Source: Polaromonas sp. P2-4
GTDB taxonomy: Bacteria; Pseudomonadota; Gammaproteobacteria; Burkholderiales; Burkholderiaceae_C
Direction: 5' to 3'
Assembly (NCBI GenBank): GCA_024703855.1
Contig: CP087965.1
Location: forward strand, 8,001 to 72,000
Length of the DNA: 64,000 nt
Within the stretch, counting starts at the first letter, position 1; the number at the start of each line of letters is the position of its first letter. The position numbers and the translations under genes were made by a program. Shown one piece after another: positions 19,721-29,558 of the stretch. The notes under the pieces were generated by a model. It searched no databases, was not told the origin of the DNA, and saw only the letters and a program-made list of their open reading frames with translations.

Positions 19721-20488
19721 ATGACTCTCCTGCACAAAATCGTCGCCTCAATCGGCCTGATCACACTCACGCTGGGCAGCGCCCAGGCCCAAACCAAGGA
19801 GCTGGTGGTCGGCTCCAGCGCCACCTACCGCCCGTTTGCCTACGAAAGCCCGAGCAAGGAAATCGTCGGCTACGACGTGGACATGATCAAGGCCATCGCC
19901 CAGAAAGCCGGCCTGAAAATCAAGATCGTCAACACCCCTTGGACCGGCATCTTCGCCTCGCTCAACAACGGCGACCTGGACCTCGTCATCTCCGGCGTCA
20001 CCATCAATGACAAGCGCAAGCAGTCCTATGACTTCACCACCCCCTACTTCGAGGCGCGCCAGCTGATTGCCGTGCACAGCGGCAGCAGCGCCAAAAGCCT
20101 GAAGGACCTGGCCGGCAAGAAAATCGGCGTCGTCAACGGCAGCACCGGCGACGACATGGCCTCGCGCGAATTCGGCAAGACCAACCCCGACATCCGCCGC
20201 TTTGAGAGCACGCCTGTGGTGATTTCCGAGCTGGCCAACAACGGCCTGGATGCGGCCATTGGCGACAACGGCGTGATCGCCTTTCGCGCCCAGGAGCACA
20301 AGCAGCTCAAGACCGTGAGCGACCCGAGCTTTCCCAAGGAGTACTTCGGCATCGTCGTCAAGCAGGGCAACAAGGCGCTGCTGGACAAGCTCAATGCCGG
20401 CCTGGCCGCGGTGAAGGCCGACGGCAGCTACGCGCAGATCCACAAAAAATGGTTCCAGGCCGAAGCGCCAGCACTGCCAGCGCAATAA
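19721..20488 (+). CDS. Polar amino-acid ABC importer, periplasmic binding protein
   Basis: 255 residues from ATG 19721, with a clean signal peptide (MTLLHKIVASIGLITLTLGS, cleavage near AQAQT). Family-3 solute-binding features are GSSATYRPFAYES, VGYDVDMIKAIAQKAGLKI, NTPWTGIFASLNNGDLDLVI, KKIGVVNGSTGDD and AAIGDNGVIAFRAQEH. This is the glutamine/glutamate/cystine-type class; specificity cannot be read from sequence alone. It is followed after 21 bp by the permease, then the ATPase, in a complete three-gene importer with no frame breaks. Confidence 0.88.
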   Translation: MTLLHKIVASIGLITLTLGSAQAQTKELVVGSSATYRPFAYESPSKEIVGYDVDMIKAIAQKAGLKIKIVNTPWTGIFASLNNGDLDLVISGVTINDKRKQSYDFTTPYFEARQLIAVHSGSSAKSLKDLAGKKIGVVNGSTGDDMASREFGKTNPDIRRFESTPVVISELANNGLDAAIGDNGVIAFRAQEHKQLKTVSDPSFPKEYFGIVVKQGNKALLDKLNAGLAAVKADGSYAQIHKKWFQAEAPALPAQ

Positions 20489-20509
20489 GCAAGAGGCCGC
20501 AGTTTCCTT

Positions 20510-21277
20510 ATGGAGCAAGTTCTCTGGTTCGGCTGGTTCCGGGCCGACATCATTTCAGAATACGGGGTGCTGTTCTGGCGCGGTCTGCAAATGACCATCG
20601 CCGTGACGCTGATCTGTATTGTGCAGGGCACGGCGCTGGGCCTGTCCATCGGCATGGCGCGGCTCGCCGAAGCGCGCCACTCTCCCGCCAGGGAGATCTG
20701 CAGGTACGCCCTGCGCTGGCCCTCCACGGTGTATGTCAGCTTTTTCCGCGGCACACCGCTGTTTGTGCAGATTCTGCTGATTCACTTTGCGGTGCTGCCG
20801 CTGTTCATCAACCCGACCGACGGCCTGCTGATCTCGGGCGAAACCGCGCGCGACCTGAAGCAGAACTACGGCGCCTTGCTGTCGGGCATCGTGGCGCTGA
20901 CGCTGAATGCCGGCGCCTACATCTCGGAAATCTTCCGGGCCGGCATCCAGTCGATCGACAAGGGCCAGGTCGAAGCCTCGCGGTCTCTCGGCATGTCGTT
21001 TCCGCGCACCATGTACCACATCGTGCTGCCGCAGGCGTTTCGCCGCATGCTGCCGCCGCTGGGCAACAACGCGATCTCGCTGCTGAAGGACTCGTCGCTG
21101 ATCTCGGCGATTGGCCTGGCCGAGCTGGCTTACGCCGCACGCACCGTGGCCGGCGCCTATTCGCGCTACTGGGAGCCCTACCTCACGATTTCGCTCATGT
21201 ACTGGGTGCTGACGCTGGGCCTTGCATACCTTGTGAAAAGACTGGAGGCTCGTTATGGACGAGGTGATTCGCGTTAA
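20510..21277 (+). CDS. Polar amino-acid ABC importer, permease (GlnP/HisM type)
   Basis: 255 residues with several membrane helices and the standard HisM-family permease core: [37 protein letters not shown], and the cytoplasmic EAA loop [20 protein letters not shown] with [12 protein letters not shown], which docks on the ATPase. It overlaps the start of the ATPase gene by 23 bp, indicating translational coupling. Confidence 0.9.
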   Translation: MEQVLWFGWFRADIISEYGVLFWRGLQMTIAVTLICIVQGTALGLSIGMARLAEARHSPAREICRYALRWPSTVYVSFFRGTPLFVQILLIHFAVLPLFINPTDGLLISGETARDLKQNYGALLSGIVALTLNAGAYISEIFRAGIQSIDKGQVEASRSLGMSFPRTMYHIVLPQAFRRMLPPLGNNAISLLKDSSLISAIGLAELAYAARTVAGAYSRYWEPYLTISLMYWVLTLGLAYLVKRLEARYGRGDSR

Positions 21278-21986
21278 GGGCCTGACCAAGCAGTTTGGCC
21301 ATCTGCCGGTGCTGCGCGGCATTGACTGCGCCATCAAGGCGTCCGAAGTGGTCTGTGTCATCGGGCCTTCGGGCTCGGGCAAGAGCACCTTTCTGCGCTG
21401 CCTGAACGGCCTGGAAGACGCCTCCGGCGGCGAAGTGCTGGTGCATGGCGTGTCGGTGCATGAACCGAAAACCGATGTCGATGCCTTGCGCTCGGAAATC
21501 GGCATGGTGTTTCAGCGCTTCAACCTGTTCCCGCACAAGACGGTGCTGGAGAACATCACGCTGGCGCCAACCAAGGTGCGGGGCTTGACGCCGGCGCAGG
21601 CGCATGCCCGTGCCAGGGAATTGCTGGTGAAGGTCGGCCTGCTCGACAAGATAAACGCCTACCCGAACCAGCTGTCGGGCGGGCAGCAGCAGCGTGTGGC
21701 GATTGCCCGGGCGCTGGCCATGCAGCCGCTCATCATGCTGTTTGACGAGCCCACCTCGGCGCTGGACCCGGAGATGGTCGGCGAGGTGCTGGCGGTGATG
21801 CAGGCGCTGGCCGAGGAGGGCATGACCATGGTGGTGGTGACCCATGAGATGGGCTTTGCGCGGCAGGTGGCTGACCGGGTGCTGTTCATCGATGAGGGCC
21901 TGATCGTGGAAGAAGGAACACCGACCGACATCTTTGACCGGCCGCAGGAAGAGCGGACCCGCAGGTTTCTGAGCAAGGTGCTGTAA
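21255..21986 (+). CDS. Polar amino-acid ABC importer, ATP-binding subunit (GlnQ type)
   Basis: 243 residues, intact. Walker [20 protein letters not shown]-loop [18 protein letters not shown], signature [18 protein letters not shown], Walker [21 protein letters not shown] and H-loop [17 protein letters not shown]. It energises the importer encoded by 19721-21277. The stop is followed by a dispersed repeat at 22011 that could serve as the end of the operon. Confidence 0.92.
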   Translation: MDEVIRVKGLTKQFGHLPVLRGIDCAIKASEVVCVIGPSGSGKSTFLRCLNGLEDASGGEVLVHGVSVHEPKTDVDALRSEIGMVFQRFNLFPHKTVLENITLAPTKVRGLTPAQAHARARELLVKVGLLDKINAYPNQLSGGQQQRVAIARALAMQPLIMLFDEPTSALDPEMVGEVLAVMQALAEEGMTMVVVTHEMGFARQVADRVLFIDEGLIVEEGTPTDIFDRPQEERTRRFLSKVL

Positions 21987-22010
21987 CCTGCACAGGCAAT
22001 CGCCTGACGC

Positions 22011-22089
22011 AGCATGCTGGAGGCTTTTTAAAGGGAAAAGGCCTCCAGCCTAATGGTTACGGGCCAAACATGCTACATTTTCAATAGCA
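22011..22089 (+). repeat. Dispersed palindromic repeat with terminator-like hairpin after the importer operon
   Basis: GGAGGC at 22019-22024 pairs with GCCTCC at 22041-22046. The family core follows: CTCCAGCC, seven bases, ACGGG, then a GCTACATTTTCAATAGC hairpin. It separates the convergent ATPase gene and SUI1-family gene. Confidence 0.65.
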
Positions 22090-22092
22090 AAC

Positions 22093-22461
22093 CTAGCCCC
22101 CAGCCCGTTTGACGAGATGACCCTGGTCTTTGAGCGTCTGCATGACCAGCTCGCAATGATCGCCCTGCACTTCAATCACGCCGCCCTTCACCGTGCCGCC
22201 TGAACCGCAGGCGGCCCTGAGTTGCTTGCCCATCTGTGCCAATGCCAACGCATCCAGCGCCAGCCCCTTGACAAGCGTCACACTTTTTCCGCCACGGCCT
22301 TTGGTTTCTCTGGAAACGCGCACCACGCCATCCGTTTTGGGGAGGGCTTGGTTCTGCCTGCAAGTACAGCTGGCCACTGGTTTGCGGCATACCGGGCACA
22401 TACGGCCGGCATCGGTGGAGTACACCAGCCCACCCACTGCTCGATTACTTTTCATCATCAA
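22093..22461 (-). CDS. yciH: SUI1/eIF1-family translation factor (YciH-like)
   Basis: About 120 residues. The N-terminus has a four-cysteine cluster (MCPVCRKPVASCTC) like a zinc ribbon. The rest is the SUI1 domain: VVRVSRETKGRGGKSVTLVK, LAQMGKQLRAACGSGGTVKG and VIEVQGDHCELVMQTLKDQG. E. coli YciH can discriminate initiation complexes in vitro; its role in vivo is unclear. The start is ambiguous among three consecutive Met codons. Confidence 0.88.
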   Translation of the reverse strand: MMMKSNRAVGGLVYSTDAGRMCPVCRKPVASCTCRQNQALPKTDGVVRVSRETKGRGGKSVTLVKGLALDALALAQMGKQLRAACGSGGTVKGGVIEVQGDHCELVMQTLKDQGHLVKRAGG

Positions 22462-22475
22462 CTCGCCCTTAGGTT

Positions 22476-22733
22476 TCAGTCCGGCACAAAATTGGCCTGG
22501 AACTTCAACTCATCTTCAGGCAGTTCCAGCGTGACAAGTTGGCCCATCTTCATGTCGGCCAGCCGGCACGCGGCGAACAAACTGTATTTGCCTTTGAAGT
22601 AGTAGCTTTCCAGGTCAATCAGCATGTAGGGATAGGGCACAAAAACCTGGTGCGGGAAGATCATCCGGTGCCGGTTGCGCGGCGACGGGAAAAGCTTGTA
22701 GTGATCGGTGGTGATGCCCTGTGCTGCTGCCAT
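22476..22733 (-). CDS. Conserved hypothetical protein
   Basis: About 85 residues if started at 22733 (MAAAQGITTDHYKLFPSPRN). The frame is open for 17 more codons. Features include HRMIFPHQVFVPYPYMLIDL, YYFKGKYSLFAACRLADMKM and LVTLELPEDELKFQANFVPD. No cysteine motif, membrane helix or known domain is apparent. Its stop lies 14 bp upstream of the SUI1-family gene, so the two probably share a transcript. The coherent, non-repetitive composition supports a real gene; the function is unknown. Confidence 0.6.
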   Translation of the reverse strand: MAAAQGITTDHYKLFPSPRNRHRMIFPHQVFVPYPYMLIDLESYYFKGKYSLFAACRLADMKMGQLVTLELPEDELKFQANFVPD

Positions 22734-22808
22734 GGTGTGTGCTGTGTGTTGAAGAACCTGAACGAGGCTGTAAGCTCGCCGCATCGGCTTTGAGCCCTAT
22801 TTTGACGC

Positions 22809-23423
22809 ATGGACCCTATATCCCCTATGACCGAGCTGCATCCAACACCCGGCAAAGAACAGATCGCGCTGCTTGAGCCTTTCGAGCGGCTGGGGTTAAG
22901 CCAGATTCAGGTGATTTCGACCCCAGAGCAAGCCAGCACGGCGCTGCAAGAACTGAGCAATGCCACGGCCTTGGGCTTCGATACCGAGTCGAAACCCACG
23001 TTTGCCAAAAACGAGCCGTCGGACGGGCCGCACATCGTGCAACTGGCCACACTCAGCAAGGCCTATATTTTTCAACTGCATGATGCGGATTGCCGCCGCG
23101 TGGTGGCGCTGTTGCTTGAATCTAACGCCATCATCAAAGCCGGCTTTGGCCTCGGCGACGACCGCAGGCGACTCATCAGCAAACTCGGCGTGGACCCGCA
23201 GGGCGTGCTCGACCTCAACACCGTTTTCAGAAACAAGGGCTACCGCAAAGACATGGGCGTGCGCGGCGCGGTGGCAGTACTTTTCAACAAACGCTTCATC
23301 AAATCCCGAAAAGCCACCACGTCCAACTGGGCCAACGCCCGGCTGTCAGAGGCGCAGCTCATTTACGCCGCCAACGACGCCTATGCGGCCTTCAGGGTGT
23401 TTAAAGAACTTGGCCTTGGCTAA
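22809..23423 (+). CDS. 3'-5' exonuclease, RNase D/DEDDy type
   Basis: 204 residues. Exo I is ATALGFDTESKPTF (catalytic Asp and Glu), Exo II is NAIIKAGFGLGDDRRRLI (Asp) and Exo III is LIYAANDAYAAFRVFKELGL (Tyr and Asp), a DEDDy set. There is no HRDC domain, so it is a single-domain relative of RNase D, probably acting on RNA 3' ends. It ends at a shared hairpin terminator facing nlpD. Confidence 0.87.
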   Translation: MDPISPMTELHPTPGKEQIALLEPFERLGLSQIQVISTPEQASTALQELSNATALGFDTESKPTFAKNEPSDGPHIVQLATLSKAYIFQLHDADCRRVVALLLESNAIIKAGFGLGDDRRRLISKLGVDPQGVLDLNTVFRNKGYRKDMGVRGAVAVLFNKRFIKSRKATTSNWANARLSEAQLIYAANDAYAAFRVFKELGLG

Positions 23424-23457
23424 AGAGCTACAGAGCGCCAGCCATCCCCATCAAAGA

Positions 23458-23495
23458 TAAAAAAAGGAGCCCCGCCAGCGCGGGACTCCTTTTTA
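23458..23495. terminator. Bidirectional terminator between exonuclease and nlpD
   Basis: AAAAAGGAGCCCCGC and GCGGGACTCCTTTTT form a near-perfect stem flanked by an A-run on one side and a T-run on the other. It can therefore stop transcription from both convergent genes. Confidence 0.85.
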
Positions 23496-23509
23496 TGGGC
23501 GACAACCGC

Positions 23510-24468
23510 TTATTTGGCGGGCAGGTATTTGGCCGGATCGACCGGTTTGCCCTGACGGCGGATTTCAAAGTGCAGCTTCACGCGGTCAGCGTCGCTGTTG
23601 CCCATCTCGGCAATCTTCTGGCCTTTTTGACCGCCTGGTCTTCCTTGACCAGCAGCGTCTGGTTGTGCGCATAGGCGGTGAGAAAGGTGTTGTTGTGCTT
23701 CAGAATGATCAGGTTGCCGTAGCCGCGCAGGCCCGCGCCGGCATACACCACGCGGCCATCAGCGGAAGCAATCACCGCATCACCGGGTTTACCTGAAATA
23801 TCCAGGCCTTTGTTTTTTGCCTCGTCAAACCCTGCCAGCAGCGTGCCCTGTGCGGGCCAAATCCACACCAGATCTTCATCGCCGTTAGCCACAGGTGTAG
23901 ATGCAGATGCAGGTGCGGGCGGAGGTGCGGGGCTGGCGCTAGCTGGCGCTGGCGCTGACGCCGGCCGGGCTGCTGCGCTGGCGGCCTGGGCCGGCACCGC
24001 AGAACTGGTTGCCGAACCGGAGGTCACGGGCCGCGTCACCACCACCGGCGGGTTTTCGGCGGCGGGTGGCGCCACGCGCAGCACCTGCCCAACTTCAATG
24101 ATGTTGGGGTTTTCAAGATTGTTCCAGCGCACGATATCGCGCCAGTTCTGGCCGCTTTCCAGGCCAATGCGGATCATGGTGTCGCCCGGCCTGACGCTGT
24201 AGTAACCGGGTTTTCCGGCATTTTCAAACCCTGGCAGCTGTTTGACGATGCTGGGATCGACCGCTGCGGGAGCCTGGCGCGACAGGCCCGTTCCACGATC
24301 TTCAACCGGCGCGTTGGTCACGGAACGCGTGGCGCAGCCTGCGGCCAGCAGCACTACGGCAGCCAAGGCGCATGGCAGCATCAGCCGGCCCAGCATAAAG
24401 CGGGCGCTGTGCCCTGCGCTGGAAGTGACTGGAAACTCCACGCAGTTCGACCTTAGGGTTTGATTCAT
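23510..24468 (-). CDS. nlpD: NlpD-like lipoprotein with LysM and degenerate M23 domains, one frameshift
   Basis: Lipoprotein signal with lipobox LLAAGC. LysM domain YYSVRPGDTMIRIGLESGQN to IIEVGQVLRV. An Ala/Pro/Ser-rich linker. LytM/M23 domain from WIWPAQGTLLAGFDEAKNKG to the end. One G is missing near 23626, after which the true C-terminus reads KIAEMGNSDADRVKLHFEIR to the stop at 23510. The metal-binding His of active M23 peptidases is absent at the KNKGLDI site, as in E. coli NlpD, which activates amidases instead of cutting peptidoglycan itself. Third gene of surE–pcm–nlpD. Confidence 0.9.
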
Positions 24469-24519
24469 TGGTTCTTTCGTCTTCCTGACTTCAATCTTGA
24501 CTTGATCTTCACTCGATTT

Positions 24520-25377
24520 TTAGCTTGTACCTGATTTTAAAGGTACAAAGTGAACGGCTTCCAGCAGAGTCTGCCTGACGCCCTGGGGGGTTTTGTCAAC
24601 CACCACCAGCGCCTGAGCACCACTGGCAGTTTGCAGGGGCGCTACCAGGCGCCCGCCCATCGCCAGTTGTTCTATCCAGGCGGGCGGAATGGCCTCTCCA
24701 CCGGCCGCCGCAATAATGGCCGCATAAGGCGCGCCCTTGGCATAGCCGATCATGCCATCACCGAACAGCAGGTGCACATTGGGCAGGCGCAAGAATCGCA
24801 AGTTCTCCCTGGCTTTGTCGTGCAGGCCGCGCAGCCGCTCGATGCTGTAGACCTCGGTCGCCAAATGACTGAGAACGGCCGCCTGGTAACCGCAACCGGT
24901 GCCGATCTCCAGCACCCTTCCCAGCTTGCCCGTTGCGCCATGGCGCAGCAACTCCAGCATGCGTGCCACCACATTCGGCTTGGAGATAGTCTGGCCCAAG
25001 CCGATCGGCAGGCTGGTGTCTTCATAAGCCTGGTTAACCAGCGCCGTATCGACAAAGCGGTGCCGCTCCACCTGCCCCATGGCCGCCAACACCTGCGCGT
25101 CTGACACGCCTTGTGCAGCAAGTTTGTGCACCATACGCGCACGCACCGCCTGCGAGTCCAGGCCAATCCCGCTGGTCACGCCGGGGGCAAGGGTTGGGGA
25201 TGGTTTTTTTATGCCAATTTGGCCAACAGCCCTTTCAGGACGGGCGGTAGCAGCTATTAGTTTGGTAGCAGATGGCACACCCGCCTCAGGCTTCAGCTGC
25301 ACCGGAAACGCCGGGCGAGCCCCTGCGGAAGGCGTTTTGGCTGTAGGGTTAAACGGTGGTTTGAGGCTGGATTTCAT
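24520..25377 (-). CDS. pcm: Protein-L-isoaspartate O-methyltransferase with N-terminal extension
   Basis: 285 residues, intact. The catalytic domain begins at about residue 75 ([20 protein letters not shown]) and shows the SAM-binding motif [19 protein letters not shown] and the family motif [20 protein letters not shown]. It repairs isoaspartyl residues by methylation. A Pro/Ala-rich extension of about 70 residues precedes it. Part of this extension (about residues 37-50) is encoded by an embedded dispersed repeat at 25229-25269. It lies 10 bp after surE. Confidence 0.9.
   Translation of the reverse strand: MKSSLKPPFNPTAKTPSAGARPAFPVQLKPEAGVPSATKLIAATARPERAVGQIGIKKPSPTLAPGVTSGIGLDSQAVRARMVHKLAAQGVSDAQVLAAMGQVERHRFVDTALVNQAYEDTSLPIGLGQTISKPNVVARMLELLRHGATGKLGRVLEIGTGCGYQAAVLSHLATEVYSIERLRGLHDKARENLRFLRLPNVHLLFGDGMIGYAKGAPYAAIIAAAGGEAIPPAWIEQLAMGGRLVAPLQTASGAQALVVVDKTPQGVRQTLLEAVHFVPLKSGTS
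25229..25269 (+). repeat. Dispersed palindromic repeat embedded in the pcm coding sequence
   Basis: AGCCCTTTCAGGACGGGC at 25229-25246, then AGCTATTAGTTTGGTAGC at 25252-25269, reproduces both hairpins of the family seen at 7956-8028. The reading frame of pcm passes straight through it, encoding the segment around [12 protein letters not shown]. This suggests that the repeat was inserted in frame or that the gene was extended into it. Confidence 0.7.
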
Positions 25378-25387
25378 GCGTTTTTTT

Positions 25388-26171
25388 CTACTCTGCCTGT
25401 GTCAGCTTTGCCGCAGTTTGCGCCCAGTAAGGCAGGCGCTCGTGGTCGGTCAAATCCACCTGAAGCGGCGTGATCGAGATATAGCGCTGACTCGTTGCGT
25501 GAAAGTCGGTCCCCTCGCCGGCCTCCTTGGCGGACCCGGCCCCGCCGATCCAGTACATGGTTTCGCCGCGCGGGCTGACCTGCGTAATCACCCGCTCCGC
25601 CGCATGGCGGCGGCCCAGCCGCGCCACTTTGACGCCCTGAATCTGGTCGTCCGGCAGATTGGGAATATTCACATTCAGCAGCCAAGGGGCCAGCGTTGGC
25701 TGGGCGCCCTGGGTCACCACTTCGAGCGAAGGCATCAGTTGCTGCACCAGGCCCCGCGCGCTGGGCCGCTACGTCAATATGGGTCCAGCCTTTTTCGGTC
25801 TGCGAAAACGCAATCGCCGGAATGCCAAACAGATAGCCTTCCATGGCCGCGCCCACGGTACCCGAATAAATGGTGTCGTCGCCCATGTTGGCCCCGTTGT
25901 TGATGCCCGAAACCACCAGGTCTGGCCGGTAACCCAGCAGGCCCGTCAGCGCAATGTGAACGCAGTCGGCAGGCGTGCCGTTGATGTAGCGAAAGCCGTT
26001 GGCCGCCGTTTGCACGTACATCGGCGAGTGCAGGGTCAGCGCGTTCGATTTGGCGCTGTTGTTGTGCTCAGGGGCCACCACCTCCACATCGGCGATGGTT
26101 TTAAGCGCTTCATAAAGGGCAATGATGCCTGCCGCCTGGTAACCATCGTCGTTGCAAATGAGGATTTTCAT
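25388..26171 (-). CDS. surE: 5'/3'-nucleotidase SurE, one frameshift
   Basis: Survival protein E, a metal-dependent nucleotidase. The N-terminus is [20 protein letters not shown], with the two Asp metal ligands. [20 protein letters not shown] is the conserved Asn/Ser block. Near 25757 one base is missing, and the C-terminal part ([14 protein letters not shown] to the stop at 25388) lies in another frame. About 260 residues after correction. First gene of surE–pcm–nlpD. Confidence 0.92.
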
Positions 26172-26297
26172 AAAGTGATTTTACGGTCACGGCTGTGACA
26201 GCCCGCACCCGTTTTGAAGGAGCCAGGCAAGCGGCTGTGCCTATGATGGCCAGGTGAAAGTTTTCTTTCTGATCATTCCCATCTTTGGAGACACCCC

Positions 26298-27271
26298 ATG
26301 CATGCCTGGCTTTGTGAAAACCCCATCGGCGTAGACGCCCTGACCTGGAAAGAGCTGCCCACGCCGCAGCCCAAAGCGGGTGAGGTGTTGATTGAGATCA
26401 AGGCGGCCAGCCTCAATTTTCCCGATCTGCTGATCGTGCAGAACAAATACCAGATCAAACCGCCCCTGCCCTTTGTGCCGGGCTCGGAGTACGCGGGCGT
26501 GGTGCAGGCCGTAGGCGAAGGCGTGAAGCATCTGCAGCCTGGGCAGAACGTCGCCTGCCTGTCGGGCTCAGGCGGGTTTGGCACGCACACCCTTGCGCCA
26601 GCGGCCTTGTGCATGCCGCTGCCCGACGGGTTCTCGCACGTAGACGCAGCCGCCTTCATCATGATTTACGCCACGTCCTGGCACGCGCTGATCGATCGCG
26701 CGCAGCTCAAGGCGGGCGAAACCGTTCTGGTGCTGGGTGCTGCGGGTGGCGTGGGTACGGCGGCCATCCAGATCGCCAAGGCAGCGGGTGCACGCGTGAT
26801 TGCCGCCGCTTCGACCGATGAGAAATGCGCCCTCTGCACCTCGATTGGCGCGGATGCCACCATCAACTACAGCCATAAGAATCTGCGCGACGAAATCAAG
26901 CGACTCACCGATGGCAAAGGCCCCGATGTGATTTACGACCCCGTCGGCGGTGATTTTTCCGAGCCAGCTTTCCGCTCCATTGCCTGGCGCGGCCGTTATC
27001 TGGTGGTCGGTTTTGCATCCGGGCCCATCCCGTCATTGCCGTTGAATCTCGCGTTGCTCAAGGGCGCCTCGATCGTCGGCGTGTTCTGGGGTGACTTTGC
27101 CAAGCGTGAGCCCAAGGCCAATGCCGCCATGATGGCCGAGCTGGCCAGCTGGTACGCCCAAGGCAAAATCAAGCCAGTGATTGACCGCACCATGCCCATG
27201 GCAGAACTCAAGGCGGCTTACGCCCACATGGGCTCACGGGGGTTAAGGGAAAGCTGGTGATGGTGAACTGA
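26298..27271 (+). CDS. NADPH:quinone oxidoreductase-family enzyme, frameshift at the C-terminus
   Basis: MDR-superfamily, zinc-free. GroES-like N-terminal half (MHAWLCENPIGVDALTWKEL, then PGSEYAGVVQAVGEGV), followed by the Rossmann fold with VLVLGAAGGVGTAAIQIAKA and a substrate-domain end GKIKPVIDRTMPMAELKAAY. A G-run near 27240 is one base short. Corrected, the protein ends GVKGKLVMVN at 27271, a normal ending of this family, instead of stopping at 27260. About 324 residues. It reduces quinones or enones with NAD(P)H. Confidence 0.87.
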
Positions 27272-27403
27272 CAGGCTTGAAGCGGATTTCCCGCAAAAAA
27301 AACCTCGAATGCGGACTTTTTGGCGGCGCAGGCACAGCTTTGATGAGATGGGTATTTACACACTTTCAAGGTATATTAAATATTCTTTACCAAAGGGGAG
27401 CCC

Positions 27404-27844
27404 ATGAGCAAACCAACCATACTGGTGGTGGACGACGACCCCGACCACCTCGAATTGACCTTGACCATCCTTCAACAAAATGGCGTGCCTCACGATATCG
27501 TGACCGCCTGCGACGGGCTGGAGGCACTCGACTATCTGTTTTGCCAGGGTATGCATATAAACCGCAACCCTGACGATCAGCCCGAATTGGTATTGCTGGA
27601 CCTTGGAATGCCAAGGATGAACGGTCTGGCGGTGATGCAACACATGCGAGGCGACCCCCGGACGTTTTTTGTCCCGGTTGTCATGCTGACTTCAGCGAGC
27701 GAGAGGTCAGAAGCGGTGCTGGCATTCAAGGGTGGGCTTAACAGCTACGTGAGCAAGCCGCTTGACTTCCGTGATTTTGAAGAAAAGCTGCAACAGATCA
27801 GGGAATACTGGCGCACATCCAACCTGTCTCCGCTCGGTCCCTGA
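27404..27844 (+). CDS. Single-domain response regulator (Rcp1-like CheY fold)
   Basis: 146 residues, intact, preceded by AGGGGAG. Receiver residues: acidic pair VDDDPDHLELTL, phosphoacceptor Asp in LVLLDLGMPRMNGLAVM, Thr/Ser in VVMLTSASERS and Lys in SYVSKPLDFRDFEEKL. There is no output domain. The Rcp1-type subfamily commonly partners with bacteriophytochrome or hybrid kinases encoded elsewhere; no kinase is adjacent. The upstream region is A/T-rich (TTTACACACTTTCAAGGTAT), and a strong terminator follows. Confidence 0.87.
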   Translation: MSKPTILVVDDDPDHLELTLTILQQNGVPHDIVTACDGLEALDYLFCQGMHINRNPDDQPELVLLDLGMPRMNGLAVMQHMRGDPRTFFVPVVMLTSASERSEAVLAFKGGLNSYVSKPLDFRDFEEKLQQIREYWRTSNLSPLGP

Positions 27845-27860
27845 AGAGGCAGACCAAACA

Positions 27861-27892
27861 CAAAAAAGCTCCTGCATGAGGAGCTTTTTTTT
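27861..27892 (+). terminator. Rho-independent terminator after the response regulator
   Basis: AAAAAAGCTCCT and AGGAGCTTTTTT flank a GCATG loop, with eight T at the end. Strong in both directions. It marks the chromosomal side just outside the left end of the integrated element. Confidence 0.88.
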
Positions 27893-27954
27893 GACCTGCC
27901 TAGGTACCAAGTGACTACCGCGTGATGCGAAGAGCGACTGGCAGGGTCTAAATA

Positions 27955-28005
27955 CTGGGGTGGCTGATGGGGCTCGAACCCACGACAACAGGAATCACAA
28001 TCCTG
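27955..28005. other. attL: 51-bp copy of the tRNA-His 3' half
   Basis: This sequence is identical over 51 bp to 32840-32890, which is the 3' half of the intact tRNA-His gene including its anticodon loop. Beyond 28005 the two sites diverge at once, so this copy cannot form a tRNA. It is the displaced end of the target gene, marking the left boundary of the integrated element. Confidence 0.92.
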
Positions 28006-28131
28006 ATTTTTTACTATTTCCCTCTGTTGATTGATGTTGCTACAATCAATATAAATCAACAACTTACGCAATTTGTACTGAGTAAATTAACAGTTCGAGT
28101 GTTGATTTAAATGCACCTTTATTGTGCGAAT

Positions 28132-28151
28132 TTGCCTACAGATTGCCTACA
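28132..28151 (+). repeat. 20-bp repeat near attL, possible integrase arm-type site
   Basis: TTGCCTACAGATTGCCTACA, itself two copies of TTGCCTACA spaced 11 bp apart, recurs exactly at 32762-32781 near attR in the same orientation. Its position next to both attachment sites suggests arm-type binding by the integrase or excisionase. Confidence 0.6.
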
Positions 28152-28166
28152 GATTTTGGGGGAGCC

Positions 28167-29509
28167 ATGAAACAGCAAGCAAACCGGGTTCGTCTGACTG
28201 CTGGCCGGGTTGACGCCTTCACCTGCCCCGCCGATAAGCCCCAGGCTTTTCTATGGGACACCGATACCCCGACGCTGGCACTACGGGCAACCCCGACCGG
28301 ACGTAAGACCTACGTTTTTGAGTCACGCCTGAACGGGGCAACTATCCGCATCAATATCGGTACGCTGGCTGACTGGCCAATTGAAAAGGCCCGCACCAAG
28401 GCCCAAGGCTTAAAAATGCTGGTTGACAATGGCACAGACCCGCGAGAGGTGGAGCGCGACCGACAAGCCGCCGCTATTGAAAAGAAGGCCGCCGCCGTCG
28501 CCAAGGCGGAAGCCGACAAGGTGGCCGCACTGACCGTGGGCGAAGTGTGGGCCGCGTACCTTGCAGAGCGCCGCCCGTTTTGGGGTGACCTGCATTACCG
28601 CGACCACATCGACAAAGCCAAAGCCGGGGGCTTGCCGTCTGGCCGCCGTGGTGGTGGCAAGCAATTGACCAAGCCGGGGCCGCTGGCCGCCCTGATGCCG
28701 CTGGCGCTGAAAGACCTCGACCAAGCGACCATAGAGGCATGGGCCGCGAATGAAGGCAAAACCCGCGCATCATCCGCCCGCCTTGCCTGGCGACTGCTGA
28801 CGGTGTTTCTGACGTGGTGTGGAGAGCAACCCGCCTATGCTGGCCTGCTGCCCACAAAGAACCCAGCCAAGACCAAAAGGCCCGCGAAGCCTTGGGCAAG
28901 GCCGGAACTAAATCAGACGTGTTGCAGCGCGAGCAACTGGCCGCATGGTTTGCCGCCGTGCAACAGATTCAAAACCCGGTGATTGCGGCCTGCCTGCAAT
29001 TCTTGCTCTTGTCCGGTGCGCGGCTGAATGAAGTGCTGGCACTGCGCTGGGAGGACGTAAACACCCAGTGGAAGGGAATCAGCATCCGCGACAAGGTAGA
29101 AGGCACCCGCGAGATACCGGCCACGCCCTACATGCTGTATTTGCTGGCCACCCTGCCCCGCCGTAATGAATGGGTGTTCTCAAGCCCCACCAGCGAATCG
29201 GGCCACCTGACCGAGCCCAACAACCCGCACACACGCGCCTGCAAAACGGCTAGCCTGGAGGGCCTGACCTTGCACGGCCTGCGCCGCTCCTTTGCCAGCC
29301 TGACCGAGTGGCTGGAAATCCCATCCGGGGTGGTGGCGCAGATTCAAGGCCACAAGCCCAGCGCCACGGCTGAAAAGCACTACAAGGTGCGCCCGCTGGA
29401 ACTGCTGCGGGTTCACCATGAGCGCATCGAGAGCTGGATACTGGAACAGGCCGGGGTGACTTTCGAGCCCCAGGCAGAGCAGGGAAAACTGCGCGTGGTG
29501 GCGGGATAG
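28167..29509 (+). CDS. int: Tyrosine-recombinase integrase (P4-like), one frameshift
   Basis: The start at 28167 follows GGGGGAG. About 447 residues. The N-terminal DUF4102/arm-binding type domain reads TDTPTLALRATPTGRKTYVF and INIGTLADWPIEKARTKAQG. One A is missing near 28874-28877. The catalytic domain follows, with Arg in LLSGARLNEVLALRWEDV, the HxxR box LTLHGLRRSFASLTEWLE, His in VAQIQGHKPSATAEKHY and the nucleophile Tyr at the end of that string. It catalyses site-specific integration at tRNA-His, beside attL. Confidence 0.92.
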
Positions 29510-29558
29510 GCCCGTTTTTTATCTACGGATAAATACAAAATTCTATATAATTCAATCA

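Noticed and set aside
27955-28030. Second tRNA-His gene
   Set aside because: Only the 3' half matches. Beyond 28005 there is no D-arm or 5' acceptor strand, so it is the displaced att copy.
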